This document shows positions 52,955 to 64,000 of a stretch of DNA of 64,000 bases, piece by piece. Within the stretch, counting starts at the first letter, position 1. Each line of letters starts with the position of its first letter. Where the stretch lies: positions 78,549,635 to 78,613,634 of the forward strand of contig OX421963.1 in assembly GCA_949128115.1 (NCBI GenBank), in the 5' to 3' direction. This DNA comes from Anaspis maculata. Its lineage: Eukaryota; Arthropoda; Insecta; Coleoptera; Scraptiidae. The position numbers and the translations under genes were made by a program. The notes below the pieces were generated by a model. It made no database searches. It saw only the letters and a list, made by a program, of their open reading frames with translations, and was not told the origin of the DNA.

Positions 52955-53161
52955 ATGTATGGACAGATGAAAAAACTATTGCCTACACTTTATGTTATCA
53001 CAATAATTCACTCGAATATTGTAACAGGCTGGGGTGAGTATTTACATGCAAAGGTGTATCTTGATTCAATGTTTTTAATGAAACCGAAGGACATTTTTCT
53101 TCGATGTAGCCGAAGCGTCTGCTTGTGTAAATTTGAAAGTCGTTGTCTCTGTGGGAAGTAA
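52955..53161 (+). CDS. Possible small secreted peptide, 68 aa
   Basis: MYGQMKKLLPTLYVITIIHSN is a plausible signal peptide (basic start, hydrophobic core, then IVTGWG). The tail is cysteine-rich (RCSRSVCLCKF, RCLCGK). A donor-like GGGGTGAGT at 53031-53039 would instead make the signal region a first exon. No homology recognised. Could be chance. Confidence 0.25.
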   Translation: MYGQMKKLLPTLYVITIIHSNIVTGWGEYLHAKVYLDSMFLMKPKDIFLRCSRSVCLCKFESRCLCGK

Positions 53162-53649
53162 GCCATTTTTGGTAAAGGCCGTGAGTAGATAAAATTGAGA
53201 TTCCTCTTGGTAAATTAATCAGCGTGTGTCCTGTTTCCAGTTCAACAAAACTTGAGCTTCTTTTTCTTTTCTCCTATAAATCAGAGAGCACAAAATTTAA
53301 CAATTAACGATGTGGAATAAAAATTCACTAGGGAAGTGGGAATACTTATACCTTTAAATGGTAGAAAATGATACCTATAATAATGCATAAAAAACGTTCT
53401 TGCAATGTTCAGTTTCATACATTTTGATTGTGACAACTGACAGTACTGACATTGCGTAAATGCGCTCCAAATGACAGTCACTGCCCTGGTCTGGGAGAGG
53501 GGGAAGGACCACGGTACCACAGCAATAATATTTATGTCAAGGAGGACGCCTGTATTGCCGGGGTGGTAAGCGTAGAGACGTGCTGATTGGCTGTCTATTC
53601 GCATTTCAAGAGTTTTGATTGGTTCCTGTTTAATGTATTATATAGTCTT

Positions 53650-55182
53650 CTGAATATTTTATTTCTCGGTAAATCAGTGAATTTCCAAGTAATCGAAGTG
53701 CAACTTGGTTGGTTTACGGCGAGTATTGTCATGGATCAAAAACGATCGGGAGCCAAATGCAAGGCCTGTTATTTCCAGAAGTAAGACAGTCAACTTTTTT
53801 TTTTTCTTCGCGACCGCCATCGTGATTCTCCGTTTCACTCAACAGTTGGAAAAGTGACAGTCGAATGTGAGAATGTTGGCATCCAGTCACCCTATCACAA
53901 AAAAGATAGCCTTGAAGCAAGATAAGGGTGTTTTCGCCGAGAAAACATTGTCACCCCAGGTTTTCATGGTAATACGCATTTGCAGCGCCTGTGATGGCTG
54001 ATAAGAGATCTGAAAGAGCAAAGTGAGTGCTTTGTCACAATACTACATTCATTTTGAAACGAAATGACAAAATTCATCATCATCGATCCAAAGGTAAACT
54101 TTTGGTGGTTTGCTGAACCAAATATGTGGTGCTTTTTGGTGGAAAATGTAAAAAAAAATCGGGCAATCATTAATATGTTATCCCTCACTAAAAAAAGGCT
54201 ATCGAAAAAACTGAAACCGATCGACGCTGAAATGTTTTGTAAGATTGAAGCCTATATTCTTGAGCCAATAAATGTTAGACACATGCGTCCGGTTGCCAGA
54301 GAGAAGACATGAGAGGCGTGCATGCAGAAAAAAATCAAAGTTCTCATTCACATAATTTATTCAGAAACCCATCAAAAGTTGATGAATAACAATATTACAT
54401 CCATTTTGGGATTTAGTACCGAAATTTATCATCATCGGTCCAGAGACAAAGTTTTGGTAGCTTTCTGAAAATAATACGTGGCTCGAAACTTGGAAAAAAA
54501 CTTTTTGCATGCAAGTCTTTTATGTCTTCTCTCTAACAACGGGACGCATGTGTCTAACATTTTATGGCTCAAGAATATAGGGTTGCCTCTTCCAAAACAT
54601 TTCAGCGTTGATTAGTTCCAGTTTTTCCAATAACCTTCTCTTAGTGAGAGACACATGATAATGGCTGCCCGATTTTTTTTTGCATTTCTCAACAAAAAGC
54701 GCCACCAATTTTTTTCAGCAAGCCATCAAAAGTTAACCTTTGGACCAATCATCATGAATTTTGGTAATTATTCTCAAAATGAATTTGGAATTGTTACAAA
54801 GAACTCACTCTGCTTTTTCAGATCTCTGATCAGCCATCACAGGCGCTGCAAATGCGTATGACCATAAAAACCTTGGGTAACACTGTTTTCTTGACGAAGA
54901 GACCCTTACCTTGCTTCGAGGCTATCCTTTTCATAATGGGGTGACTTGATGTCAACTATCTTACATTCGGCTGTCACTTCATCAACTATTGAGTAGAACG
55001 TAAATTCAAAATGGCGGTCGTGAAGAAAAAAAAGTTGACTGTCTTATTTCTGGAAAAAGCAGGTCTTGCATTTGGCTCCTGATTGTTTTTGATTTATGAC
55101 AAAATTGGCAATAAAACTTTCAAGTTGCACTTCGATATCGTGAAAAATCACTGATTTACCGAGAAAAAAAAATTCAGAAAAT
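53650..55182. mobile_element. Large palindromic element, 1.53 kb
   Basis: Inverted arms of about 500-700 bp centred near 54416. The left arm begins CTGAATATTTTATTTCTCGG and the right ends CCGAGAAAAAAAAATTCAG. Matching inner blocks include CGACCGCCAT / ATGGCGGTCG, TTGCAGCGCCTGTGATGGCT and GAGAGAAGACAT. Arms are less similar than in the other two foldbacks. Frames such as 54064-54312 are mirror by-products. No transposase. Confidence 0.7.
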
Positions 55183-56081
55183 TCAGTTTGTCCTGAATTT
55201 TTCAGAAACCGTACAAAATTCTCCAAAACCGTTGACTCTTTCCTGATGGGTAATATATTGTGAATGTATGTGCCTATTCACGTGAATCCATCTGGTTTGA
55301 TTAATGATGAACAAATTTTTTACTTTTATTCTATACGACACCCTGTATACGACGCCTGCATTGCTTGCGACTTTGGCTCCTGATCTTAATCGGTTGAACA
55401 TGGTCTCGGCAACATGTATGCTGAGTGGCATTGCTTGTTATGAAAGTGAAGGGTATTATACTTTAACATCCGGACTAATATCACAACAGTTAGCTTCCCA
55501 GTTCTACCTTTCGAAATATTTCATCACCGTGAAAATCTAATAGCCAGTCGCAGGATGCTCGCTAAACGCTCAACTCACTGGAACTTTTCCAATCAACTTC
55601 TCCATTAAGTCCCACTTTCCCGAAGGGACGCTTAGATCAAAATCATTACTGACGTCCCTGGATACCGCCGGGAAAGTTTTGTGTCGCCCCATAACAGATT
55701 TTGATTTATTATACAGGGACAGGGAGATTTATAAACTTCCAAAACTATTCTTTTAAAAATTCCAATTAGGAGTGGAGTGGAAAAGGAAAGACTCATATTT
55801 TGTTATGAACTATTTCAGGGACAAAAAGAATGTTTTCACAGGCATACAGGTAATATATCTTTTACTGCATCACAATTCTAAGAATCAAGGGTTCAGGTAG
55901 GTACCATTCAACTTTATCCATCACAAAAGAAAAAACTCTGAAAACCTAACTTGGAAGGAAGCTTCCGGCATACCTAGGTACGACTACCTGCACATTCAAT
56001 AGCGAGTAACGGAACATAAACTTTCATTGTTCGCCGGTTGGTATGAACCAGGTAAAATTTGAAACTTTTGTTCTTTCTGGT

Positions 56082-56224
56082 TATAAAGCACATCACAAGG
56101 CTCAAGTCTCATTTGCAATTTGCAAGAGACCAAGTAGTCAGTGTCACAGCCTGTGATCATAAAGATTTCCACCACGTGCTTTCCGCAGTGTTCAAGTTTT
56201 TCACTAAGGCTTCTTCAAGAAAAG
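56082..56224 (+). promoter_or_regulatory. Promoter and exon 1 of PAM2 gene 4
   Basis: TATAAAG at 56082, TCATT with A at 56111, exon end at 56224 and donor GTGAGG. Same spacing as gene 1. Confidence 0.5.
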
Positions 56225-56428
56225 GTGAGGATTGTCTTTCAATTTCTGTCCTATTTAAAATAGTGTTTATTACTGATAATTTCTGGTCAATCGTTACCTA
56301 TTTGACAATAACTTTTTTTTTCAAATCATGAGAAGATGGAACCAGCAATGAGGTTGATTTATCAATAACTTTTGGTCATCCAGAATCTGATAATGACTTT
56401 TGGTTTTTGTTTTTGTAGTTCTGAGAAG

Positions 56429-57539
56429 ATGGCACAAACAATGGGATACATTTCTTTTCCATCAAGTTTCTGCTACCAGAAGACCAATGAGCTGAACCCA
56501 TGGGCCGAAGAGTTCAAACCGAAACACTGCTATTCTTCCCCCACATTTTTCCGCCATCAGAAGACCAGTGAGCTAAACCCATCGGCCAAGGAGTTCAAAC
56601 CAAAACAGTACAGCGTCAAACTTGATCTGAGGTATGTAATAAAAAAATGTATTTTAGTATTCTACCCTAGAATGACTTCGTGGGGTCGCCGGTGATCCTG
56701 GTGATAATTTTGACGTAGGTACATACCCACACATGAGTGTGTTAACGGACATGAACTTTCAATGTTTTTCCGTTGGGATGGAACGATAGAAAATTTCGGA
56801 TTTTTGGATATAAAGTCCATTAGTCGCACCACATAGGTTTACTTTTATTTGCAATTTTTCAAACGACCAACTAAGCGTCATATCTTGTGATTATCAACAT
56901 CGTCACCACGTGATTCTTGCAGTGTTCGAGTGTTTCACCCTCGCTTTCACCTCATCTAAAGAAAAATTGATGATTCTCCTTCAATTTCTGCCTTATTTTG
57001 TTCAGTTGGTTCATTAATAACTTTTTGTTTTTGTTTTTTGTTTTCGTAGTTCTGAGAAGATGGAACAAACAATGGGGGACAATCATTCCTCTCCATCAAA
57101 TTCCCGCTACCAGAAGACCAGCGAGCTGAACCCCTGGGCCGAGGAGTTCACACCGAAACACTGCTGCTCCGTCAAACTTGATCCAAATGCGCCGGAATTC
57201 GTTCCGGAAAGTTCAACAACCAGACAGGACCATGCCTGTCAATGGCAGTTTGATGACTTTAATGGGGCGCAAATCAAGATCCTGGAATTCATCATATACA
57301 CCGGGAGAAATTCAGAGGCCAACATGAGACTAATTGGAAAATGTTTGCAGACGTTGCCGACAAACACCACTCTAGATGATGTTCTGTTGATGTGCAAAAC
57401 ATCAGATTTTTACAAAGAACACATTTCGCATCTACAAAGCTCAGGAGATAAGGAAAAAGTGCAGCTGTTCGAGTTTTTGATAGAAACGAGCAAGAAGATC
57501 TTGTGCGAAATAAATGAATTTGAATTTTGTTCAAACTAA
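56429..57539 (+). CDS. PAM2 repeat protein 4 (two coding exons, 230 aa)
   Basis: Proposed CDS 56429-56631 joined to 57050-57539, in frame, with donor GTATGT and acceptor TTTCGTAG. Exon A carries NELNPWAEEFKP (S to N) and SELNPSAKEFKP. Exon B carries SELNPWAEEFTP and KLDPNAPEFVP, then the C-terminal region. It is the duplicate of gene 1 and differs by few residues (DDFN for DDFD among them). Poly(A) signal at 57779. Function inferred from PAM2 motifs only. Confidence 0.6.
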
Positions 57540-58111
57540 TTAAAATTAATTTCGTATGCTCACAGCAGACAGTTCCATCAAAATCTTATGAGCAAATAAC
57601 TTTATCGCGCTCATAGTAACGGATCAACTTACCTATTGGCTGTTACATAGGTAGCAACCACGAGCGTGATAAAGTTAATTCGCCTCTAAAACTTTATTGG
57701 GAATGGCTGCTAATGATGTAGATGCTTTTATTGGTGATATACTTGTATGATTTGTTTTACTTGTAATATTCTGTGCTAAATAAATATAGATGAAAACTTT
57801 TATCTCATATATTGTTGTGTATTTATTTCGAGGGGCAAACCGCGAAGGAAATCTGGTGTACATCAAAGAGGAAATCGCAGGAAATCAAAGGAAGTCTTGA
57901 GGAAATCACAGGGAATCAATAGAATCTTTAGGAAATTAAAGGAAATCAAGGGAAATCTGAAGAAAATCACAGGAAATCTTCAATGCGCGCATGCGCATTA
58001 TAATTTCAAGCTCACATAGTGCGTATGGGATGGACATTGTAACCGCAAGGTATAGGTACTTGGTACTTATCTTATCGGCGACGTTGTTTTTACCTATAGG
58101 TCGTTGTATAC

Positions 58112-58681
58112 AGGGTGAATCAGTTCTAACCCATCAAACTCCAGGACAAGATTCCTACCATCCTCCCGACCCAGAAAAATACAACATACGCGCCCCTCAC
58201 TCGTCTCCCCAAAAAGATACAGGGTGTGAAAGCTCACCCCTCTTGATCTTCAAAAATTTCCAACTTGCAAACTATCGAACCAAATCAGCCTAAACTCGGC
58301 ACAGACTGTTTCGTCAGAAACATCCGCCCACCTGCAAAACTTCAAAAGAATCCAATCAGTAGCGTAGGAGTTATGGAGGGTCACTAATTTGGAAGCATCT
58401 GAAGAAACTTTAAAATAGATGTTTCATCCAGAACTCCTATTCCACCGATTGTACTCCTCCGGAACTCGGCGGGCAGGCAGATAATTCCGACAAACCAGCC
58501 CGTGCCGAACCCAAGCTGACCTAATTGAACAGTCTTTAAAAATCGGAAAAAGTGAGCTTTGACCTTCCCCATCTTTCCCGGGAAGCAAGTGAGAGGCAGG
58601 CATATCATACCCCTCTGAATCAGAAGGACGAGGAGAACCCTATCTCAAAGTTTGACCGGTCCAAACTGATTCACCCTGTAC
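58112..58681. mobile_element. TIR element, duplicate copy
   Basis: Same element and position as 33290-33861, with perfect TACAGGGTGAATCAGTT ends, carried along by the segmental duplication. Confidence 0.7.
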
Positions 58682-60026
58682 CGGTAGGTTTCTTTTGGAA
58701 CCTAATTTTGATAAAGTATTACGAAGTATTTTTGAAATGTGTAATGACAATGACAGTTGTCCAAGATTCATCCATGCTCTCAACGGTACATAGTACATAC
58801 CTACCTACCTATTTGTTCAACTTCCCGCTCCTTATCAAATAATGAACTCTCAACTTTACCAATGTTAATTGAAAATTGAATTTTTTCTGAAAAATTTTAT
58901 CTCGAATTTGATGAAAAGATGTTTGCAAGAATATTCCACAAGAAAGCGTGAATTATTTCTTTATCGCATCGCGCAGTAAAATGTAAGCAGGTATGATGTG
59001 AGTTTTTAGTACCTAGTTACCTACCTACCCGAGTAGGTACCTACCTATTTGTGGCGTTTGTATGAAAATATTATGAATTCAAAGGAAAACTTGAGAGAAT
59101 GATGGAATTTACAAAAAATTAAAAGAAATTATTCTACTTTACAGGAAATCACAGAAAATCAAAGGAAATCACATTAAATCTTCAGAAAACGAAAGAAATC
59201 ATAGGAAATCAAGACACAGGAAATCACAGGAAATCCTGAGGAAATCACAGGAAATCTCGAGGAAATCACGGGAAATATTGTGAAAAGAGGAAATCTGGTG
59301 TACAAAATCCAGCCCGCGGTTTGCCCCCTGGATATATTTCTATAGCTATGGGATTGATTGTGGGAAGTATTCAAAGTCTCATTTCTAGGTTTTGGGGGGT
59401 ATATCGTGAGATAAAATCATTTCCTAATTCTGGAAGGTTATGCCAGAAGAAACGTAGGTACGTCACGAAACTACCCATTGAACTCGACTGAGCGTCGCTT
59501 TCAGGACATTCGACTTGCTCACAGTCAGTTCCACCAAAGTTTTCATTGATTACAGGGACCAAAAGAATATTTAACAGGCATTCAGGTACTATATCTAACA
59601 GTATATCATCCACAATTCTAAGAATTCACCGTTTAGGTGGATACTATCCACCTTTATACATCACAAAAGAAAAAATCTCTGAAAACTTAATTTTCAAGTG
59701 AGTTTCCGGCATACCTAGGTACGACTACCTGCACATTCAATAGCGAATGACGGAACATAAACTTTCATTGTTCTCCGGTTGGTGATCATCAAGATTTTCA
59801 CCACGTGCTTTCCGCAGTGTTCAAGTTCTTCACTTCGACTTCATCAAGAAAAGGTGAGGATTCTCTTTCACTTTCTGTCTTATTTGAACCACTGATTATT
59901 ACTGATAATTTCTGGTCAATCGGTATCTGATAATAACTTTTTTTTCTCAAATTATGAGAAGATTGAACTAGCAATGTGGTTGATTTATTAATAACTTTTG
60001 GTTTTTGTTTCTGTAGTTCTGAGAAG

Positions 60027-61225
60027 ATGGAACAAACAATGGGGGCCAATTCTTTTCCATCAAGTTTCTGCTACAAGAAGACCAGCGAGCTGAACCCATG
60101 GGCCGAGGAGTTCAAACCGAAACACTGCTTTTCTTTCCTCGCAATTTTTCGCCATCAGAAAACCAGTGAGCTAAATCCTTCGGCCAAGGAGTTCAAACCA
60201 AAACAGTACAGCGTCAAACTTGATCTGAGGTAGGTTATAAAACATGTATTTTAGTATTTTACCTAAGAATAAATTCGTGGGGTCACCGGTGACTCTGGTG
60301 ATAATTATGAAGTAGGTACATACCCACACATGAGTGTGTTAACGGACATGAACTTTCAATGTTTTTCAGTTGGGATGGAACGATAGAAAACTTCGGATTT
60401 TTGGATATTAAGTCCATTGGTTGCACCACATAGGTTAACTCGAGGGTTTACTTTTATTTGCAATTTTCCAAACGACCAACTAATCGTCATATCTTGTGAT
60501 CATCAACATCGCCACCACGTGATCCTTGCAGTGTTCGAGTGTTTCACCCTCGCTTTCACCTCATCTAAAGAAAAATTGATGATTCTCCTCCAATGTCTGA
60601 CTTGTTTTGTTCAAATGGTTGATTGTTTATTAATAACTTTTGGTTTTTGTTATTGTAGTTCTGAGAAGATGGAACAAACAATGGGGGCAATGATTCCTCT
60701 CCATCAAGTTTCTGCTACCAGAAGACCAGCGAGCTGAACCCATGGGCCGAGGAGTTCAAACCGAAACACTGCTTTTCTTTCCTCGCAATTTTTCGCCATC
60801 AGAAAACCAGTGAGCTAAACCCTTCGGCCAAGGAGTTCAAACCAAAACAGTACAGCGTCAAACTTGATCCTAATGCACCGGAATTCGTTCCGGAAAGTTC
60901 CATAACCAGACAGGACCATCCCTGTCAATGGCAGTTTGATGACTATGATGGGGCGCAAATCAAGATCCTGGAATTCATCATATACACCGGGAGAAATTCA
61001 GAGGCCAACATGAGACTAATTGGGAAATGTTTGCAGACGTTGCCGACAAACACCACCCTAGATGATGTTCTGTTGATGTGCGAAACATCAGATTTTTATG
61101 AAAAACACATTTCGCATCTACAAAGCTCAGGAGATAAGAAAAAAGTGCAGCTGTTCGAGTTTCTGATAGAAACGAGCAAGGAGATCTTGTGCGAAATAAA
61201 TGTATTTGAATTTTGTTCAAACTAA
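60027..61225 (+). pseudogene. PAM2 locus 5, probably dead
   Basis: Duplicate of gene 2. Exon A (60027-60229) is intact. In exon B one base is missing in GGGGG(A)CAATG near 60685, shifting the frame after MEQTMG, so the shifted frame from the exon B start ends at 60737 and the C-terminal region can only be reached from an internal ATG (61010). The promoter is also damaged: compared with gene 2, bases equivalent to 36029-36142, including the TATA box and presumed start, are missing at 59783. Confidence 0.7.
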
Positions 61226-61511
61226 TTATGATTGATTTCGTATACTTACAACAGACAGTTCCACCAAAATCTTAGAAGCAAATAACTTTATCACGCTCAT
61301 AGTAACGAAGCAACTTATCATGCTATTGGCTGTTACATAAGTAGCAACCACGAGCGTGATAAAGTTAATTCGCCTCTAAAACTTTATTGGAACTGGCTGC
61401 TAATAGATGTAGATGCTTTTATTGGTGATATACTTGTATGATTTGTTTTACTTGTAATATTCTGTGCTAAATAAATATTGATGGAAACTTTTCTTTCATA
61501 TCTTGTGGTGT

Positions 61512-64000
61512 ATTTATCTCTAACTGGCGACCCATCACAATTTGTTCGATATTACGGAGAATTTCAGAATTTTTTTTGAAAAACGACTACGAAATTATAT
61601 CTCATTCATTCAACGGCAATCAAAGAGGCTTCGTACAAACAACCGGGACTCATATCAATACTTCAGTCTTGGACAGTATCTTAAAAACAGCAAAGAAGGA
61701 AAAACGAGACTGCTGCATCTTATATCTTGATATCGAGAAAGCCTATGATAACATTGGACATACTCACCTACAAAAGACTCTCGAATCTCTGACTTTACCA
61801 AAGAAATTACGTCAAATTATCATCAATTCACAATTAGGAAATACCACTCAAATCAAAACTGTAAAAAGAAAAACTCGGGAGATCACTTCAGTAAGAGGGG
61901 TTATGCAAGGTTCACCTTTGTCCCCGTCCCTGTATAACCTTCGCGTTGACCACGTCCTGGACGAGTTGTCCGAAGAGGCCGTTTCCGACCATCTTGGATT
62001 CAAGATTGACAGTAATCTTAAACCAGTGTCTTAGGATTCGCCGACGACACGGTTCTTATTGGGAACACTAAACAGACAGCGTCAATGTTATATGGAGCGG
62101 CGATTGAACTCTTCGAAGAGGTTGGTCTGAATTCGAACCATAGTAAGACAAAAATTATAAACGTGATTAAAGGGAGTTTAGTAGAAGAAGAAACTATAGT
62201 GAACGGGACCAAAATGAAATCGATTGGCAGGAATGAAGCCATCAAATACCTGGGCGTTACATTTAGTAACGAAATTACATATAATCCATCAGAAGTTATT
62301 GCTAAATTGGGAACCAAATTAGAAAAAGTAACCACTCATTCTTATCTTAAGGAACGGCAGAAGCTGATCATCCTAAACCATCACATATGGCCTACTATGA
62401 CCTAACACTTCCAATGGGCTCCGTTATTATCTTTGACCAAAGAATTTCTTAATGACATTGATAAGATGATCCGATGTTCTTTGGAGGAAATCCTAGATCT
62501 ATCTTCTGATCTGCCAAACTCGCTGATATACATATGCTCCAAAAAAATAAGAAAGGACTCCAACTATTTCGCGCAAGCTGGGAAGATTTCCTACAACACC
62601 TGAACATCTGCATCAGACTGGAGAAAAACGGCAACGATTTCATCTTGAAAGTAAGAGACCTTTAAAAGGAAAAAAACATCTGCCTTGAGAAACTGGATTT
62701 GCCGGATGACGAATTCAATATTATGACTGTAAAATCGATAAGATCATTGCTTCAAAATAGAGAATTCGATCAATGGTCGACTCCATCTTACAAAGGAAGA
62801 GGGGCAGTTCTATTTAAAGAGTTCTCCCTAGCAAACAATATCGTAGACAACAAGGGCCTCTCCTCTTCCGAACTGAAAGACGCTATAAAAATTATTGGTG
62901 ACGTTGCTCCTGTAAGAGCTCTCCCAGGTAGATCCAAGGACGGCACCCGGTGTCGGCACTGTTCCGACGCCGAGAATTTCACCCGTGAAACACTGCCACA
63001 CGTCCTTGGATTCTGTCCTTTCGGGGAGCTCTTACGGAACCATCGTCACCATTCAGTACGTACCCTAATAGCCGAGGCATTGCGTGACAAGGGACTCACA
63101 GTCTATGAAGAGGTGGTATGTACTGCGAACCAGGGGCGGACTGGGGTTCTAAAAGTTAGGCCGCAGGTGCGATTTGGGGGCCCCCCTGACATGTGGAGGG
63201 GAGTCACAGGCTAAAACTTTTCTTGTTTTTGAATGTTAAATTGAAATTATCATTATTGGTAAAAATATTTGTAACTACCTGGTAAAACCTACCTACCTGG
63301 TGGCTTGATAATAAAAAAACATTCAAACATCTTCTAGGAACTCAGCAAATTGAAAGCGCAACTACCTACTGTAACCATATTCATTGTCACAAACTGTAAA
63401 TTCTTACTGCTGAACTACATCTATCTATTGCGCTATAATATCATTGATGTCACTGCCCTTTTTCAAAGAAAAATTAACAGGAAGGGGGCCTCGGGGCCCA
63501 TTTTGTTTTCGTGTAATTTTTTTTGTATTTTTTCAACCCAATTACTTATGCTCTGCGGGGGCCCCTAATTGACCGAAGTTTTGGGGGCCCTACGCCAAAA
63601 ATCTAGGCCGGAATTGCGGCCTAGCGGCCTTGGCCAGTCCGCCCCTGCTGCGGACTCGGGCAGTACCCGTAGGGTTGACAGCCTGGCTATTGACAAAAAG
63701 GAAAATGTTGGTTGGATCATAGATCCCACCGTGAGATTCGAGCTGAACCAAGCTCAGCCTAATAATGTAAATTTGGAAAAGCAAAGGATCTATGAACCAA
63801 CAACAACAACGTTCTTCAAAATGTCATATGGCCTGAAGGATGTCAGAGTTACCGGACTGCTAGTCGGAGCCCGCGGTACCATCACCTCTCTTTTCAAGGA
63901 TTTTTGTATCACATTTGGCATTCCTTCAAAATTATCGAAAATTATAGCTCTATCCGTATTGAAACAATTAATATATATCTAAGGAATCATTTATATAACA
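61512..64000 (+). mobile_element. R2-like retrotransposon remnant, copy 2
   Basis: Same element, orientation and insertion point as 37873-40310. The RT frames 61576-62034 and 62085-62405 carry the same 4-bp loss and the same WPTMT stop as copy 1. The endonuclease frame reaches 63982 and keeps the C-terminal segment that copy 1 lost (FCITFGIPSKL). Window ends within its 3' region. Confidence 0.8.
63131..63647. mobile_element. hAT MITE inside R2-like copy 2
   Basis: 517 bp, ends CAGGGGCGGACTGG / CCAGTCCGCCCCTG, target near-duplication CTGCGAAC (63123-63130) and CTGCGGAC (63648-63655). It is longer than copy 1 by a short CCTACCTACCTGG-type duplication near 63290. Confidence 0.88.

Larger units (their letters stand above)
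55698..64000. repeat. Segmental duplication, copy Q (runs off the window)
   Basis: Collinear with 30917-40310 minus the hAT insertion. It holds PAM2 genes 4 and 5, the composite repeat, and the R2-like remnant with its hAT MITE. It differs from copy P by small indels and a promoter deletion. Confidence 0.88.

Noticed and set aside
54064..54312. 82-codon frame near 54.1 kb
   Set aside because: Lies in an arm of the 1.53-kb palindrome with mirrored partial frames in the other arm; no domain.

Overview
The window reads as arthropod, probably insect, nuclear DNA. It is AT-rich and gene-poor, has GT..AG introns and AATAAA signals, and is packed with transposable elements: BEL/Pao LTR retrotransposons, an RLE-type (R2-like) non-LTR element, Merlin, hAT and TA-flanked MITEs, giant foldbacks and satellites. 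A hemipteran is plausible but cannot be proven from this sequence. I saw no bacterial operon, tRNA, rRNA or CRISPR array.

Layout. 1-13.9 kb is repeats with no convincing host gene: a TA-flanked MITE, a 110-bp tandem array, a dead Merlin transposase (4.6-5.4 kb, minus strand), a 446-bp satellite array (5.9-12.1 kb) split by a 2.03-kb giant palindrome, and weak candidate exons at 12.5-13.0 kb. 13.9-27.2 kb is two head-to-tail copies of an unidentified 2.5-kb unit. The first copy carries an 837-bp hAT element and a 7.49-kb BEL/Pao retrotransposon; the second shows both empty sites. 27.2-30.9 kb holds a 386-bp tandem duplication, a 1.09-kb hairpin element, and an inverted copy of the 1.7-2.7 kb region.

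30.9-43.6 kb and 55.7-64 kb are the most interesting part. They hold five copies of a small gene family whose predicted proteins carry up to five PAM2-type motifs (poly(A)-binding-protein MLLE-binding peptides of the LNPxAxEFxP type) followed by an unrecognised domain of about 90 residues. The copies lie in an 8.3-kb segmental duplication (30917-40310 and 55698-end) plus a partial third unit (40453-43636 continuing at 50959-52198). A second BEL/Pao element (43637-50958) sits in the 3' UTR of the third gene. R2-like retrotransposon remnants lie downstream of genes 2, 3 and 5. Loci 1, 2 and 4 look intact. Locus 3 has lost a splice donor. Locus 5 has lost its TATA region and has a frameshift.

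Both BEL/Pao elements have near-identical LTRs, 5-bp target-site duplications and a full-length open gag-pol frame, so both are recent. The second has lost 59 codons between reverse transcriptase and RNase H through a 6-bp microhomology. Between 52.2 and 55.7 kb are a possible two-exon gene, a possible secreted peptide and another large palindrome.
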